NCBI RefSeq assembly: GCF_050789285.1
Contig: NZ_JBOUVX010000001.1
Coordinates: 868,001 to 932,000 of the forward strand
DNA: 64,000 bases
Direction: 5' to 3'
From: CAVPWP01 sp050789285
Lineage (GTDB): Bacteria; Pseudomonadota; Alphaproteobacteria; Rhodobacterales; Rhodobacteraceae
Under the pieces are notes generated by a model that worked only from the letters and a program-made list of their open reading frames with translations, had not been told where the DNA came from and made no database searches. Positions within the stretch are counted from its first letter, which is position 1; the number at the start of each line of letters is the position of its first letter. Shown here piece by piece: positions 54,642 to 63,425 of this stretch. Both the position numbers and the translations under genes were made by a program.

Positions 54642-57076
54642 TGCGGCGGCTTCTCGATCCACTTGCGTTTCTTCTGGCGGCGGTCCTGTGGATCGCGGGA
54701 CCGGTCGGTCCCGGCGCCCCGCATGGCCCCTTCGGACCAGCGGCCGCGCAGGCCCAGCAGGGGCCGGATTTCGAGACCTGGCTTGCCACCGTGGGGCGGG
54801 CCGAGGACACCATCGCCCGCGGCCTTGCGTCCGATGCAGCCTTCGAGACGCTCCGGCGCGAGCTTGTCGACTGGCGGTCCCAGTTCGAAACGGCGCGCAG
54901 CGTCAACGACACGCGGGTGCGCACCGTCCAGGCCGAAATCGCGGCCCTGGGCCCGCCTCCGGCCGAGGGCGAGACCGAACCCGCAAGCGTGGCCATTCTG
55001 CGCGACACGCTCAACGCGCGGCTTGACACGCTTCTGGTGCCGCAACGCGAAGCGGACGTGGCCTTCAACCGCGCCGACGCGCTGATCCGCGAGATCGACC
55101 AGATCCTTCGGCAACGTCAGGCCGCCGAGCTTCTGGGGCGTGACCCTTCGCCCGTCCTGCCGACGAGCTGGACCCGCGCCCTGCGCGATATCGCGCGGGC
55201 CGGGGTGAGCCTGGTCAACGAAGTGCGCGCGGTCCTCGACAGTCCCGCGCAACGCGCCGGGCTGGAACAACGCCTGCCGCTGGCCATCGGGCTTCTGGTG
55301 ATTGGCGGAGTGCTCATCCTTGTCGGGCGCCGCCTGGTCGAACGGGTTTCGGAGTGGCTGTCCACCCGAACCAGCGGGCCGGCGGCGCAATTGGGCGGCC
55401 TTTTCGTCTCGCTCTTCCAGATCGTCCTGCCGATGATCGGCCTTGGTGCGGTGCTTGCCTCGGGGCAGTTGACCTATGCCACCGGCTTCCTGTCGCAATC
55501 GTTGCTGGGCGCGCTGAGCGGGGCCGCGGTGACGCTGATCCTCGCGCGCTGGCTGGCCACGCGCCTTTTTCCCGCGGACGACCGGATCTATCAGTTTCTG
55601 TCGCTGTCGCACGAGGACCGCCGGATCGCCCGTTTCTACGCGACGCTGCTGGGGTTCTTCCTTGCCCTCTATCGCCTGCTCGACCGCATGGTCGAGGTCA
55701 CGGGCTTCTCGGCCGAGACACAGGGTGTGCTTCAGCTTCCGCTGATCCTTGGCGCGGCCGTCGTCTTCTGGCGCACCGGCGCGCTGATGCGCCGCGCTGC
55801 CCCGGCGCCACAGGAAAGCACCGAGCCCGCGTCCGAAGCCTCGGCCCTTGGGGATGCGCGGTTCGTGGCGAGCATGCTTTGGGTGCTGAGCCAGATCCTG
55901 AACGCGGCCGCGGTGATCGCGGTCAGCGCAGCCGCGCTTGGCTATGGCAAGCTGGCAAGCTTCGCGGTCTTCCCGGTGATCGGAACGCTGGGGCTGATCG
56001 GGATCCTGGTGATCCTGCAGGGCGCCTATCGCAACCTCTACGCGCTTGTGTCCGGCACCTCGCAGGACGAGGCCGGTGCCGCGCTGCTGCCGGTGCTGGC
56101 CACCTTCGCCACAGGCATCGCCATGATCCCGCTTGTCGCGCTGGTCTGGGGGGCGCGGTGGACGGATATCGCCGACGCCTGGGAGGTGCTGCGCGACGGA
56201 ATTCCGGTCGGCGGAAACCGGATCGGACTGGGCTCGGTTCTGACCATTCTCGTGGTCTTCGGGTTTGGATTCGCCGCCACCCGCCTTTTGCAGGCGACGC
56301 TTCGCTCGACCGTGCTGCCGCGCACGAAGATCGACCCGGGCGGGCGCAACGCGATCACGGCGGGCCTTGGCTATGTCGGCCTGACGCTTGCCGCCATCGC
56401 TGCGATCACCGCGGCCGGCGTCGACCTCACCGGCTTCGCGCTGGTCGCCTCGGCGTTGTCGGTCGGCATCGGTTTCGGGTTGCGTGCGATCGTCGAGAAC
56501 TTCGTTTCGGGCGTCATCATGCTGATCGAAAGGCCGATCAGCGAGGGCGACTGGATCGAGGTCAACGGCCAGATGGGGATCGTCAAGAACATCTCTGTCC
56601 GATCGACCCAGATCCAGACCTTCGACCGCACCGACGTGATCGTGCCGAACAGCGATTTCGTCGCAGGGGTCGTCACCAACTGGACGCGCGGCAACACCGT
56701 CGGTCGCGTCATCGTGCCCGTGGGCGTGAGCTATGCCAGCGACAGCCGCAAGGTCGAACGCATCCTGATGGAGATCTGCGAGGCGCATCCGCTGGTCGCG
56801 ATGGACCCGCCGCCGCGTGTGATCTTCCGCGAGTTCGGGGACTCGGCGCTGCACTTCGAATGCTACTGCATCCTGCGCGATGTGAACTTCAAGCTTCAGG
56901 TGCACTCCGACATCAACCACGCCATCCACGCCCGTTTCCGCGAGGAAGGGATCGAGATCCCCTTCCCGCAGACCGACCTGTGGCTGCGCAACCCCGAAAC
57001 GCTGGCACCGGCCGGGCCGCAAGCCCGCGCGCGGTCCGCGAAACGCGCCCCGAAAGACAAGGATCAGACCGCATGA
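54641..57076 (+). CDS. MscS-family channel with N-terminal DUF3772-like domain
   Basis: 811 residues. Signal peptide about 1-30, a helical periplasmic domain (about 35-200) of the DUF3772 type, about nine to ten hydrophobic helices, then the MscS pore helix and beta domain with Gly-Phe-Gly-Leu-Arg-Ala-Ile-Val-Glu-Asn and Arg-Pro-Ile-Ser-Glu-Gly-Asp-Trp-Ile-Glu-Val. A large KefA/YbiO-like mechanosensitive channel. Its start overlaps the cysK stop, its stop overlaps the next gene (ATGA). Confidence 0.93.
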   Translation: MRRLLDPLAFLLAAVLWIAGPVGPGAPHGPFGPAAAQAQQGPDFETWLATVGRAEDTIARGLASDAAFETLRRELVDWRSQFETARSVNDTRVRTVQAEIAALGPPPAEGETEPASVAILRDTLNARLDTLLVPQREADVAFNRADALIREIDQILRQRQAAELLGRDPSPVLPTSWTRALRDIARAGVSLVNEVRAVLDSPAQRAGLEQRLPLAIGLLVIGGVLILVGRRLVERVSEWLSTRTSGPAAQLGGLFVSLFQIVLPMIGLGAVLASGQLTYATGFLSQSLLGALSGAAVTLILARWLATRLFPADDRIYQFLSLSHEDRRIARFYATLLGFFLALYRLLDRMVEVTGFSAETQGVLQLPLILGAAVVFWRTGALMRRAAPAPQESTEPASEASALGDARFVASMLWVLSQILNAAAVIAVSAAALGYGKLASFAVFPVIGTLGLIGILVILQGAYRNLYALVSGTSQDEAGAALLPVLATFATGIAMIPLVALVWGARWTDIADAWEVLRDGIPVGGNRIGLGSVLTILVVFGFGFAATRLLQATLRSTVLPRTKIDPGGRNAITAGLGYVGLTLAAIAAITAAGVDLTGFALVASALSVGIGFGLRAIVENFVSGVIMLIERPISEGDWIEVNGQMGIVKNISVRSTQIQTFDRTDVIVPNSDFVAGVVTNWTRGNTVGRVIVPVGVSYASDSRKVERILMEICEAHPLVAMDPPPRVIFREFGDSALHFECYCILRDVNFKLQVHSDINHAIHARFREEGIEIPFPQTDLWLRNPETLAPAGPQARARSAKRAPKDKDQTA

Positions 57077-57798
57077 CCGAACCGTTGTTCCGCCAGGCCT
57101 ACCTGCGTGAGGCCCGCGGCCGCGTCGTCAGCCTGACAGAGGACGGCGGGATCGTCGTGGACGCGTCGGTCTTCTATCCCGCCGGCGGCGGTCAGCCCGG
57201 CGACAGCGGCTGGATCGACTGGGACGGCGGGCGCCTGCGCATCGCCACGACGGCCAAGGGCGAGGGCGGCGGGATCGTCCTTGTGCCCGAAGCCGGCGGC
57301 GACCTGCCCCCGGTCGAGGCAGAGATCCGCCAGACCCTCGACTGGGACCGGCGCCTTGCGCACATGCGGGTTCACACCGCGCTGCACCTTCTGTCGGTGG
57401 TGATCCCGCTGCCGGTCACCGGCGGGTCGATCGGCGAGGGGAAGGGGCGGCTCGACTTCGACATGCCCGAGGCGCCCGAGGATCGTGACGCGCTCGAGGC
57501 GGCATTGAACGCGCTTGTGGCCCGCGATCTTTCGGTGACCGAGGACTGGATCACCGACGATGGACTGGCGGCGAACCCGGGGCTTGTGAAGACGATGTCG
57601 GTCAAGCCGCCGATGGGCTCGGGCCGGGTCCGGCTGGTGCGCATCGGGGCAGGCGCGGACCAGATCGACCTTCAGCCCTGCGGCGGCACCCATGTCGCCC
57701 GCACCGGCGAGATCGGGCTGCTGCGGATCGGCAAGATCGAGAAGAAGGGCGCCCGCAACCGCCGCGTGAACCTGCGTCTGGAAGGCATGGCGGGCTGA
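57073..57798 (+). CDS. Alanyl-tRNA editing protein (AlaX-like)
   Basis: 241 residues. Tyr-Pro-Ala-Gly-Gly-Gly-Gln-Pro-Gly-Asp-Ser-Gly, His-x-His-Thr-Ala-x-His-Leu-Leu-Ser and a late Cys-Gly-Gly-Thr-His give the zinc site (HxxxH, CxxxH) of AlaRS editing domains. It hydrolyses mischarged Ser-tRNA-Ala or Gly-tRNA-Ala in trans. Coupled to the channel gene by ATGA. Confidence 0.92.
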   Translation: MTEPLFRQAYLREARGRVVSLTEDGGIVVDASVFYPAGGGQPGDSGWIDWDGGRLRIATTAKGEGGGIVLVPEAGGDLPPVEAEIRQTLDWDRRLAHMRVHTALHLLSVVIPLPVTGGSIGEGKGRLDFDMPEAPEDRDALEAALNALVARDLSVTEDWITDDGLAANPGLVKTMSVKPPMGSGRVRLVRIGAGADQIDLQPCGGTHVARTGEIGLLRIGKIEKKGARNRRVNLRLEGMAG

Positions 57799-57953
57799 GC
57801 CCGGACGGCCGCACCGCACCCCTGCACGCAGGCCCGCCGCGCTGCCCCAAGGGTCCCCGCCACGGGTCCCTGTCGCGGACGTTTCGCTTTGCACCCGCAG
57901 ATCCGTCAGTCCGCTTGCATCCGGCGTGCCGACCGGGGTAGAGGGGGGCCGAC

Positions 57954-58043
57954 GGAGCGGTGGCCGAGTGGTCGAAGGCGCACGCCTGGAAAGTGTGTAG
58001 GCGGGAAACCGTCTCGAGGGTTCGAATCCCTCTCGCTCCGCCA
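57954..58043 (+). tRNA. tRNA-Ser (GGA)
   Basis: 90 bases with a long variable arm, acceptor GGAGCGG/CGCTCC, anticodon GGA, T-arm GGTTCGAATCC and encoded CCA at 58041-58043. Confidence 0.96.
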
Positions 58044-58402
58044 CTTGCCCATGTCTCTCTCGGCACAGTCCCTATTTCCCTGTTTTCCCACGTCTTTTCG
58101 GGCGCTTGGCAAGGCGAAGATCGTCATCGAGAACTGGTGCTGCCGCTACAGCACCAACCGCTCGCAGTCGTCTCTGGGGTATCGGCTACCGGCTCCGGAG
58201 GTCGTCTCGTGCCCGGCCTCGTCATCCGGAGCCGCTTCGTCAGCCATGCCGGCCATAGCGCCCGGGCCCGTCATGCACTGAGGCTGAGAGCGGACCACCC
58301 GATAAGGTGCCTGGCGCTGTCCGGGCAACGACGACCCCCGGCGCCGGCATTCCGGTGGAGACGGGTGCGGCAGGGGTGATCCGCGTCAGCCCGTCAGCGC
58401 CG
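58044..58402. other. 359-base stretch without a supported gene
   Basis: Only short low-complexity ORFs. It contains the 3' flank of tRNA-Ser and the region after the ABC operon's last stop. No clear hairpin or repeat. Confidence 0.5.
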
Positions 58403-59362
58403 TCAAGTCCCTTCAGGGAAGAAACAGGCCGCGACGTGTTCCCCTTCGCCAAGGGTCGGAAGCTCGGCGCGGCACCGTTGCTGGGCCTTCCAGCAGCGCG
58501 GAGCGAAGGGGCATCCGTCGGGAATGGCAAGCGGCGACGGCAATTCGCCCGAGAGCTTAATGCGTTCCTTCGCCGCGTTCGGCTCTGCGCGCGGCGTCGC
58601 CGAAAGCAGCGCCTTGGTGTAGGGGTGCTTTGGCGCGTCGAACAGGGCCGCTTTCGGCCCCTTTTCAACCGCACGTCCCAGATACATCACGATCACGTCG
58701 TCGGCGACATGCCGGACGACGCTCAGGTCGTGGCTGATGAACAGGTAAGCAAGCTGGAGCTGGTCCTGGAGCTGCATGAGCAGGTTGAGGATCGCGCTCT
58801 GGATCGACACGTCGAGCGCCGACACCGGTTCGTCCAGCACAAGAAGCTTCGGGTCCAGCATCAGGGCGCGCGCGATCGCGATGCGCTGGCGCTGCCCGCC
58901 CGAGAACATGTGAGGATACCGGTCATAGTGCTCGGCCCTCAGCCCCACGCGGGTCAGCATGTCCCGCGCCCGGGCTTCGCGATCCTGTTTCGACATCTCG
59001 GGGCGGTTGATGGCCAGAGGTTCCTCGAGGATCACCCCGATCCTGTGTCGCGGGTTGAGCGAGCCGTAGGGGTCCTGAAAGACGATCTGCACCGATTGCC
59101 GCAAACTGGCCCAGTCGCCGGGATGCACCTGCTTGCCGTCAAGGGTCAGCGTCCCGGCCGTGGGCGCTTCGATCATGGCCACCATGCGCGCCAAGGTCGA
59201 TTTCCCGCAGCCGCTTTCGCCGACAACGGCCAGGGTCTTGCCCGCGAACAATTCGAAATCCAACCCGGCCACGGCCTTCAGCAGGCGCGGCTTGCGAAAC
59301 ATTCCCGCGCTGACGTTGTAGTGGCGCTGCAGCGCGCTGGCCTGCACGACAGGGCCGGTCAT
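58403..59362 (-). CDS. Dipeptide ABC transporter ATP-binding protein (DppF-type)
   Basis: 319 residues. Walker A Gly-Glu-Ser-Gly-Cys-Gly-Lys-Ser-Thr, signature Ser-Gly-Gly-Gln-Arg-Gln and Walker B Leu-Leu-Val-Leu-Asp-Glu-Pro are intact, with the oligopeptide-type C-terminal Cys-rich extension (Cys-Pro-Phe-Ala-Pro-Arg-Cys). The ATG at 59362 overlaps the previous gene's stop. Last gene of the operon. Confidence 0.92.
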   Translation of the reverse strand: MTGPVVQASALQRHYNVSAGMFRKPRLLKAVAGLDFELFAGKTLAVVGESGCGKSTLARMVAMIEAPTAGTLTLDGKQVHPGDWASLRQSVQIVFQDPYGSLNPRHRIGVILEEPLAINRPEMSKQDREARARDMLTRVGLRAEHYDRYPHMFSGGQRQRIAIARALMLDPKLLVLDEPVSALDVSIQSAILNLLMQLQDQLQLAYLFISHDLSVVRHVADDVIVMYLGRAVEKGPKAALFDAPKHPYTKALLSATPRAEPNAAKERIKLSGELPSPLAIPDGCPFAPRCWKAQQRCRAELPTLGEGEHVAACFFPEGT

Positions 59363-60336
59363 GAGGCGATCCTTTCGCCGGTGTTCAGCGGATAGTAACA
59401 CCGCGCCTGTCCGAGCGTCTGGTCCTGCGGCGTCGGCGGCTGCGTCCTGCACCTGGCATCGGCAAACCGGCAACGGGGGGAGAACAGGCAGCCTGCGGGG
59501 CGATCGAACTGGCCCGGCACGACGCCGGGGATCGTCGGCAAGAGCCGTTCGGTCGCACGTTCGGGCAGCGCGTCCAGCAACGCGGCCGTGTAGGGATGGT
59601 GCGGCCTGTTGAACAGCGCGGCGACCGGCTGTTCCTCGACCTTCTGACCGGCGTACTGGACGCTCACGCGCTCGGCGGTTTCCGCAACGACGCCCATGTC
59701 ATGGGTGATCAGCACCAGGCCCATCCCCGTCTCGTTGCGCAGCTCGGCCAGCAAGTCGAGGATCTGCGCCTGGATCGTCACATCCAGCGCCGTGGTCGGT
59801 TCGTCCGCGATCAAAAGCTTCGGCTTGCAGGAAATCGCCATCGCGATCATCACCCGCTGGTTCATTCCGCCCGACATCTGGTGCGGGAAGGCCGACAGGC
59901 GCTTTTCCGGGTCGGGAATTCCCACCTGTTCGAACAGCTCTATGGCGCGCCTGTGACACTCGGCGCGGCCAAGGCCAAGGTGATAGCGCAGCGCTTCCTT
60001 GATCTGCCAGCCGACCGTGAAACAGGGATTGAGCGACGACATCGGCTCCTGGAAGATCATCGCAAGGTCATTGCCGATGATGTGCCGTCGCTCTCTCCGG
60101 TCCATGTTCAGAAGGTCGTGTCCGTCGAAGGTGATTTCGTCGGCGGTGACCGTCGCGGTCCAGGGCAAAAGCCCCATCAGCGCCAGCATGGACACCGACT
60201 TGCCCGATCCGCTTTCGCCCACGATGGCCAGGATCTCTCCGGTATCGACGTCCTGGTCCACCGCGTCGACGGCACGGAACATGCCCGAGGCGGTGGAGAA
60301 ATCGACACTGAGGTTGCGTATGCGCAAAAGGGGCAT
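59359..60336 (-). CDS. Dipeptide ABC transporter ATP-binding protein (DppD-type)
   Basis: 325 residues. Walker A Gly-Glu-Ser-Gly-Ser-Gly-Lys-Ser-Val, signature Ser-Gly-Gly-Met-Asn-Gln and Walker B Leu-Leu-Ile-Ala-Asp-Glu-Pro, followed by the oligopeptide-family C-terminal motif (Cys-Leu-Phe-Ser-Pro-Arg-Cys). Energises peptide uptake with the DppF-type partner. Spaced 3 bases from the permease gene. Confidence 0.92.
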   Translation of the reverse strand: MPLLRIRNLSVDFSTASGMFRAVDAVDQDVDTGEILAIVGESGSGKSVSMLALMGLLPWTATVTADEITFDGHDLLNMDRRERRHIIGNDLAMIFQEPMSSLNPCFTVGWQIKEALRYHLGLGRAECHRRAIELFEQVGIPDPEKRLSAFPHQMSGGMNQRVMIAMAISCKPKLLIADEPTTALDVTIQAQILDLLAELRNETGMGLVLITHDMGVVAETAERVSVQYAGQKVEEQPVAALFNRPHHPYTAALLDALPERATERLLPTIPGVVPGQFDRPAGCLFSPRCRFADARCRTQPPTPQDQTLGQARCYYPLNTGERIAS

Positions 60337-60339
60337 CGC

Positions 60340-61239
60340 TCAGCTCCGCTTCAGTTTCGGGTCCAGCGCGTCGCGCAGCCCGTCACCCATCAGGTTGATG
60401 GCCAGAACCGTCACCAGGATCGCCAGACCGGGGAAGGTCACCACCCACCAGGCGCGCAGGATGAACTCGCGCGCCTCGGCCAGCATCGTTCCCCATTCGG
60501 GCGTCGGAGGCTGCGCGCCCATGCCCAGAAAGCCCAGCGCCGCGGCATCGAGAATGGCCGTCGAGAACGACAGGGCCGCCTGCACGATGATAGGCGCAAG
60601 GCAGTTCGGCAGCACGGTGATGAACATCAGCCGCGCGCGTCTTGCCCCGGCGACGCGGGCGGAGGTCACGTAGTCCTTCTGCCGTTCCGACAGCACCGAT
60701 GCGCGGGTCAGGCGGACGTAGTGCGGCTGCAGGACAATCGCGATGGCGATCATCGCGTTGGTCAGGGACGGCCCGAGGATCGCCACCAGAACCAGCGCCA
60801 GCAGAAGCGAGGGGAAGGCCAGGATGATGTCCATGATCCGCATGATGATCGTGTCGAGCCACTTGGGCGCGAAGCCCGCGATAAGCCCGATCAGGATCCC
60901 GCCCGTCGCCGCGATCGAGACGACGACGATGCCGACGAAGAAGGAAAACCGCGCGCCGACGATCAGCCGCGAAAGCATGTCGCGGCCCAGGGGATCGGTG
61001 CCCAGGATGTAGTCCCAGCTGCCGCCCTCCTGCCAGACCGGCGGCTGCAGCGTGGCGTCGCGGAACTGCGCGGTCGGGTCGTGCGGCGCGATCCAGGGGC
61101 CGAACAGCGCCAGAAAGGCGAAGACGGCGAAGATCCAAAGCCCGATGACAGCGCCCCGGTTTTCCCGGAAGTAGAACCAGAACTCGCGCAGCCGTCCCGG
61201 ACGTGCCTCGGACGTGGGGACTGAAGTCGTGTCGGTCAT
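60340..61239 (-). CDS. Dipeptide ABC transporter permease (DppC-type)
   Basis: 299 residues with about six hydrophobic helices and the EAA loop (Ala-Leu-Gly-Phe-Leu-Gly-Met-Gly). N-terminal Thr-Asp-Thr-Thr leads to a cytoplasmic start and a first helix near 35. The start overlaps the upstream permease stop (ATGA). The long frame extending to 61806 is a shadow of the DppB gene. Confidence 0.92.
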   Translation of the reverse strand: MTDTTSVPTSEARPGRLREFWFYFRENRGAVIGLWIFAVFAFLALFGPWIAPHDPTAQFRDATLQPPVWQEGGSWDYILGTDPLGRDMLSRLIVGARFSFFVGIVVVSIAATGGILIGLIAGFAPKWLDTIIMRIMDIILAFPSLLLALVLVAILGPSLTNAMIAIAIVLQPHYVRLTRASVLSERQKDYVTSARVAGARRARLMFITVLPNCLAPIIVQAALSFSTAILDAAALGFLGMGAQPPTPEWGTMLAEAREFILRAWWVVTFPGLAILVTVLAINLMGDGLRDALDPKLKRS

Positions 61240-62246
61240 CAGCGCTTCCTGATCTTGGGATTGATGACGCCGTAAAGCATGTCGACGGTCAGGTTCACGA
61301 TCATCACCATCACCGCGATCAGCAGCAAACCGCCCTGGACCACCGGGTAGTCGCGGCGGAAGATGCTGTCGACCATCCACTTTCCGATGCCGGGCCAGCT
61401 GAAGATCGTCTCGGTCAGGATGGCGCCGGCCAGCAGCGTGCCCACCGACAGGCCGATCACCGTGATGACCGGGATCAACGCGTTGCGCAGCGCGTGGATG
61501 CCGTTGATGCGGCCCGAGGTCAGGCCCTTGGCGCGCGCGGTTCGGATGTAGTCCTCGCCCAGCACCTCCAGCATCGCCGAGCGTGTCTGCCGCGCGATCA
61601 CCGCCAGCGGGATCGTCCCCAGCACGATCGTGGGCAGGACCAGATGGCGCAGCGCCGAGGCGAGCGCCCCCTTCTGCCCCGAGGCCAGGCTGTCGATCAG
61701 CATGAAGCCGGTCGGATCGGGGAAGTAATAGATCAGGTCGATCCGCCCCGATACGGGCGTCCACTGCAGGATCCCCGAGAAGACGATGATCAAGAGCAGC
61801 GCCCACCAGAAGATCGGCATCGAATAGCCCACAAGGGCGGTGGACATCAGCGCGCGGTCGAAGAACTTGCCCCGGTTGACGGCCGCGATCACCCCCGCGG
61901 GCAGCCCCAGGACGACAGCGAAGATCATCGCGCAGACCGACAGCTCGAGCGTTGCGGGGAACAGCGCGAAGAATTCGTCCCAGACCGGCTTCTTGGTGAC
62001 GAAGGAATTGCCCAGATCGCCCTGCAGCACGCCCGTCAGGTATTCCCAGAACTGCACATAGATCGGCCGGTCGAAGCCGAACTGCTCGGACAACTCTGCA
62101 TAGCGTTCGTCCGTCAGGCCCCGCTCGCCCGCCATCACGATGATCGGATCTCCGGGCAGCACGCGGATGAACCCGAAGGAAATCAGCGTGACGCCCAGGA
62201 AGGTCGGAACGAAGGTCAGCAGACGGCTGAGGATGTAATTCAGCAT
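61239..62246 (-). CDS. Dipeptide ABC transporter permease (DppB-type)
   Basis: 335 residues. First helix Tyr-Ile-Leu-Ser-Arg-Leu-Leu-Thr, then Arg-Val-Leu-Pro-Gly-Asp-Pro and the EAA loop Tyr-Ile-Arg-Thr-Ala-Arg-Ala-Lys-Gly-Leu, typical of DppB. The start at 62246 overlaps the peptidase gene by 7 bases. Confidence 0.92.
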   Translation of the reverse strand: MLNYILSRLLTFVPTFLGVTLISFGFIRVLPGDPIIVMAGERGLTDERYAELSEQFGFDRPIYVQFWEYLTGVLQGDLGNSFVTKKPVWDEFFALFPATLELSVCAMIFAVVLGLPAGVIAAVNRGKFFDRALMSTALVGYSMPIFWWALLLIIVFSGILQWTPVSGRIDLIYYFPDPTGFMLIDSLASGQKGALASALRHLVLPTIVLGTIPLAVIARQTRSAMLEVLGEDYIRTARAKGLTSGRINGIHALRNALIPVITVIGLSVGTLLAGAILTETIFSWPGIGKWMVDSIFRRDYPVVQGGLLLIAVMVMIVNLTVDMLYGVINPKIRKR

Positions 62247-63349
62247 GGCAGCACCGTAAGCTCCTTCGGAAAGCTGGTCAGCGAGACGCATCCACCCTCG
62301 GTGATCAACACGTCGTCTTCGATCCGCACGCCGAAATTGTCGATCTGATAAAGCCCGGGCTCGTTGGTATAGACGGTGCCCGCGGGAAGGACCTGGTGGT
62401 TGCCGCGCATGATGTAGGGCGCCTCGTGCACGTCGCGGCCAAGCCCGTGGCCGGTCTTGGTGCGGATCCGGTCGGCAAAGGGCGAGGCCTCGAGAACGCC
62501 GGTCACCGCATCGTCGATCTCGTGCGCGGTCACGCCGGCGCGGGTGACCTCGAAGCCCTTGAGGTTCGCCCGAAGCACCGTGTCATAGACCGCCTGCGCC
62601 TCGTCGGTGGCATGGCCCAGGAACACGGTGCGGGTGATGTCGGCGGCAAATCCGTGCTTGCGCGCGCCGAAATCCAGCAGCAGCGCATCGCCCGCCTTGA
62701 TGGCGTACCCGGCGCGCGCCTTGGCATGTGGCCGCGCCGATCCGTCTCCGGCCGCGACGATGGGCGCAAACGACTGATCCTCGGCCCCTTCGGCAAAAAG
62801 CGACCGGATCAGCACCTGTTCGATTTCCTTCTCGGTCTGACCCGCCCGCACGGTTTCGAGCGTCCGCGCCAGCGCGCGTTCCGAGATTCCGATCGCCTCG
62901 CGCAGCGCGGCGATCTCGGCGGGCGCCTTGATCATGCGAAGGCCGGAAATCTGCTTCTCGGCGTCGATGATCCGCAAATCCGGCTGCGCGCGGATCAGGG
63001 CATGATGCACGAAAACCCGCATCACCTGACCTTCGACCCCCAGCGACCGGATGCCGAGATGCGCCATCAGGGCCGAAAAGGCGGCATCGTAGCCGTCCTG
63101 GTCGCGCCAGTCGAAGACGGCGCCCTCGAAGCCCACCAGATCCCAACTGCGAAGCTCGAGATTGGGCACCAGCGCGGCGGCGGGGCCACGGGCCGGGATC
63201 ACCAGAACGAACGGGCGTTCATGGCTCATGAACACGTGTTCGACGGCGCGGGTGAAATTCGGGCCGGGGACAAGCGCCACGGCATCGAGCCCAAGCTCGG
63301 CGGCGACGCCGGCATAGGCTGACAGGCGATCGGTCAGGGAACCTGGCAT
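62240..63349 (-). CDS. M24 (Xaa-Pro dipeptidase-like) metallopeptidase
   Basis: 369 residues. Creatinase-type N-terminal domain (1-140), then the pita-bread fold with Leu-Asp-Phe-Gly-Ala, Asp-Ile-Thr-Arg-Thr-Val, Thr-Gly-His-Gly-Leu-Gly, Asn-Glu-Pro-Gly and Val-Arg-Ile-Glu-Asp giving the five metal ligands (D, D, H, E, E). It lies between the binding-protein and permease genes, so imported Xaa-Pro dipeptides are the likely substrate. The ATG at 63349 is preferred over 63481. Confidence 0.93.
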   Translation of the reverse strand: MPGSLTDRLSAYAGVAAELGLDAVALVPGPNFTRAVEHVFMSHERPFVLVIPARGPAAALVPNLELRSWDLVGFEGAVFDWRDQDGYDAAFSALMAHLGIRSLGVEGQVMRVFVHHALIRAQPDLRIIDAEKQISGLRMIKAPAEIAALREAIGISERALARTLETVRAGQTEKEIEQVLIRSLFAEGAEDQSFAPIVAAGDGSARPHAKARAGYAIKAGDALLLDFGARKHGFAADITRTVFLGHATDEAQAVYDTVLRANLKGFEVTRAGVTAHEIDDAVTGVLEASPFADRIRTKTGHGLGRDVHEAPYIMRGNHQVLPAGTVYTNEPGLYQIDNFGVRIEDDVLITEGGCVSLTSFPKELTVLPC

Positions 63350-63381
63350 GCTCGGACCATCATCTGCCGCTATTCTGAAAG

Positions 63382-63408
63382 GGGGCGGCGCAAGCGACGC
63401 GCCGCCCC
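63382..63408 (-). terminator. GC-rich hairpin between the binding-protein and peptidase genes
   Basis: A 10-bp stem 63382-63391 with 63399-63408. It may reduce read-through or stabilise the binding-protein message, as is common in peptide transporter operons. Confidence 0.6.
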
Positions 63409-63425
63409 TCGTTTTCGGGTCGCGG

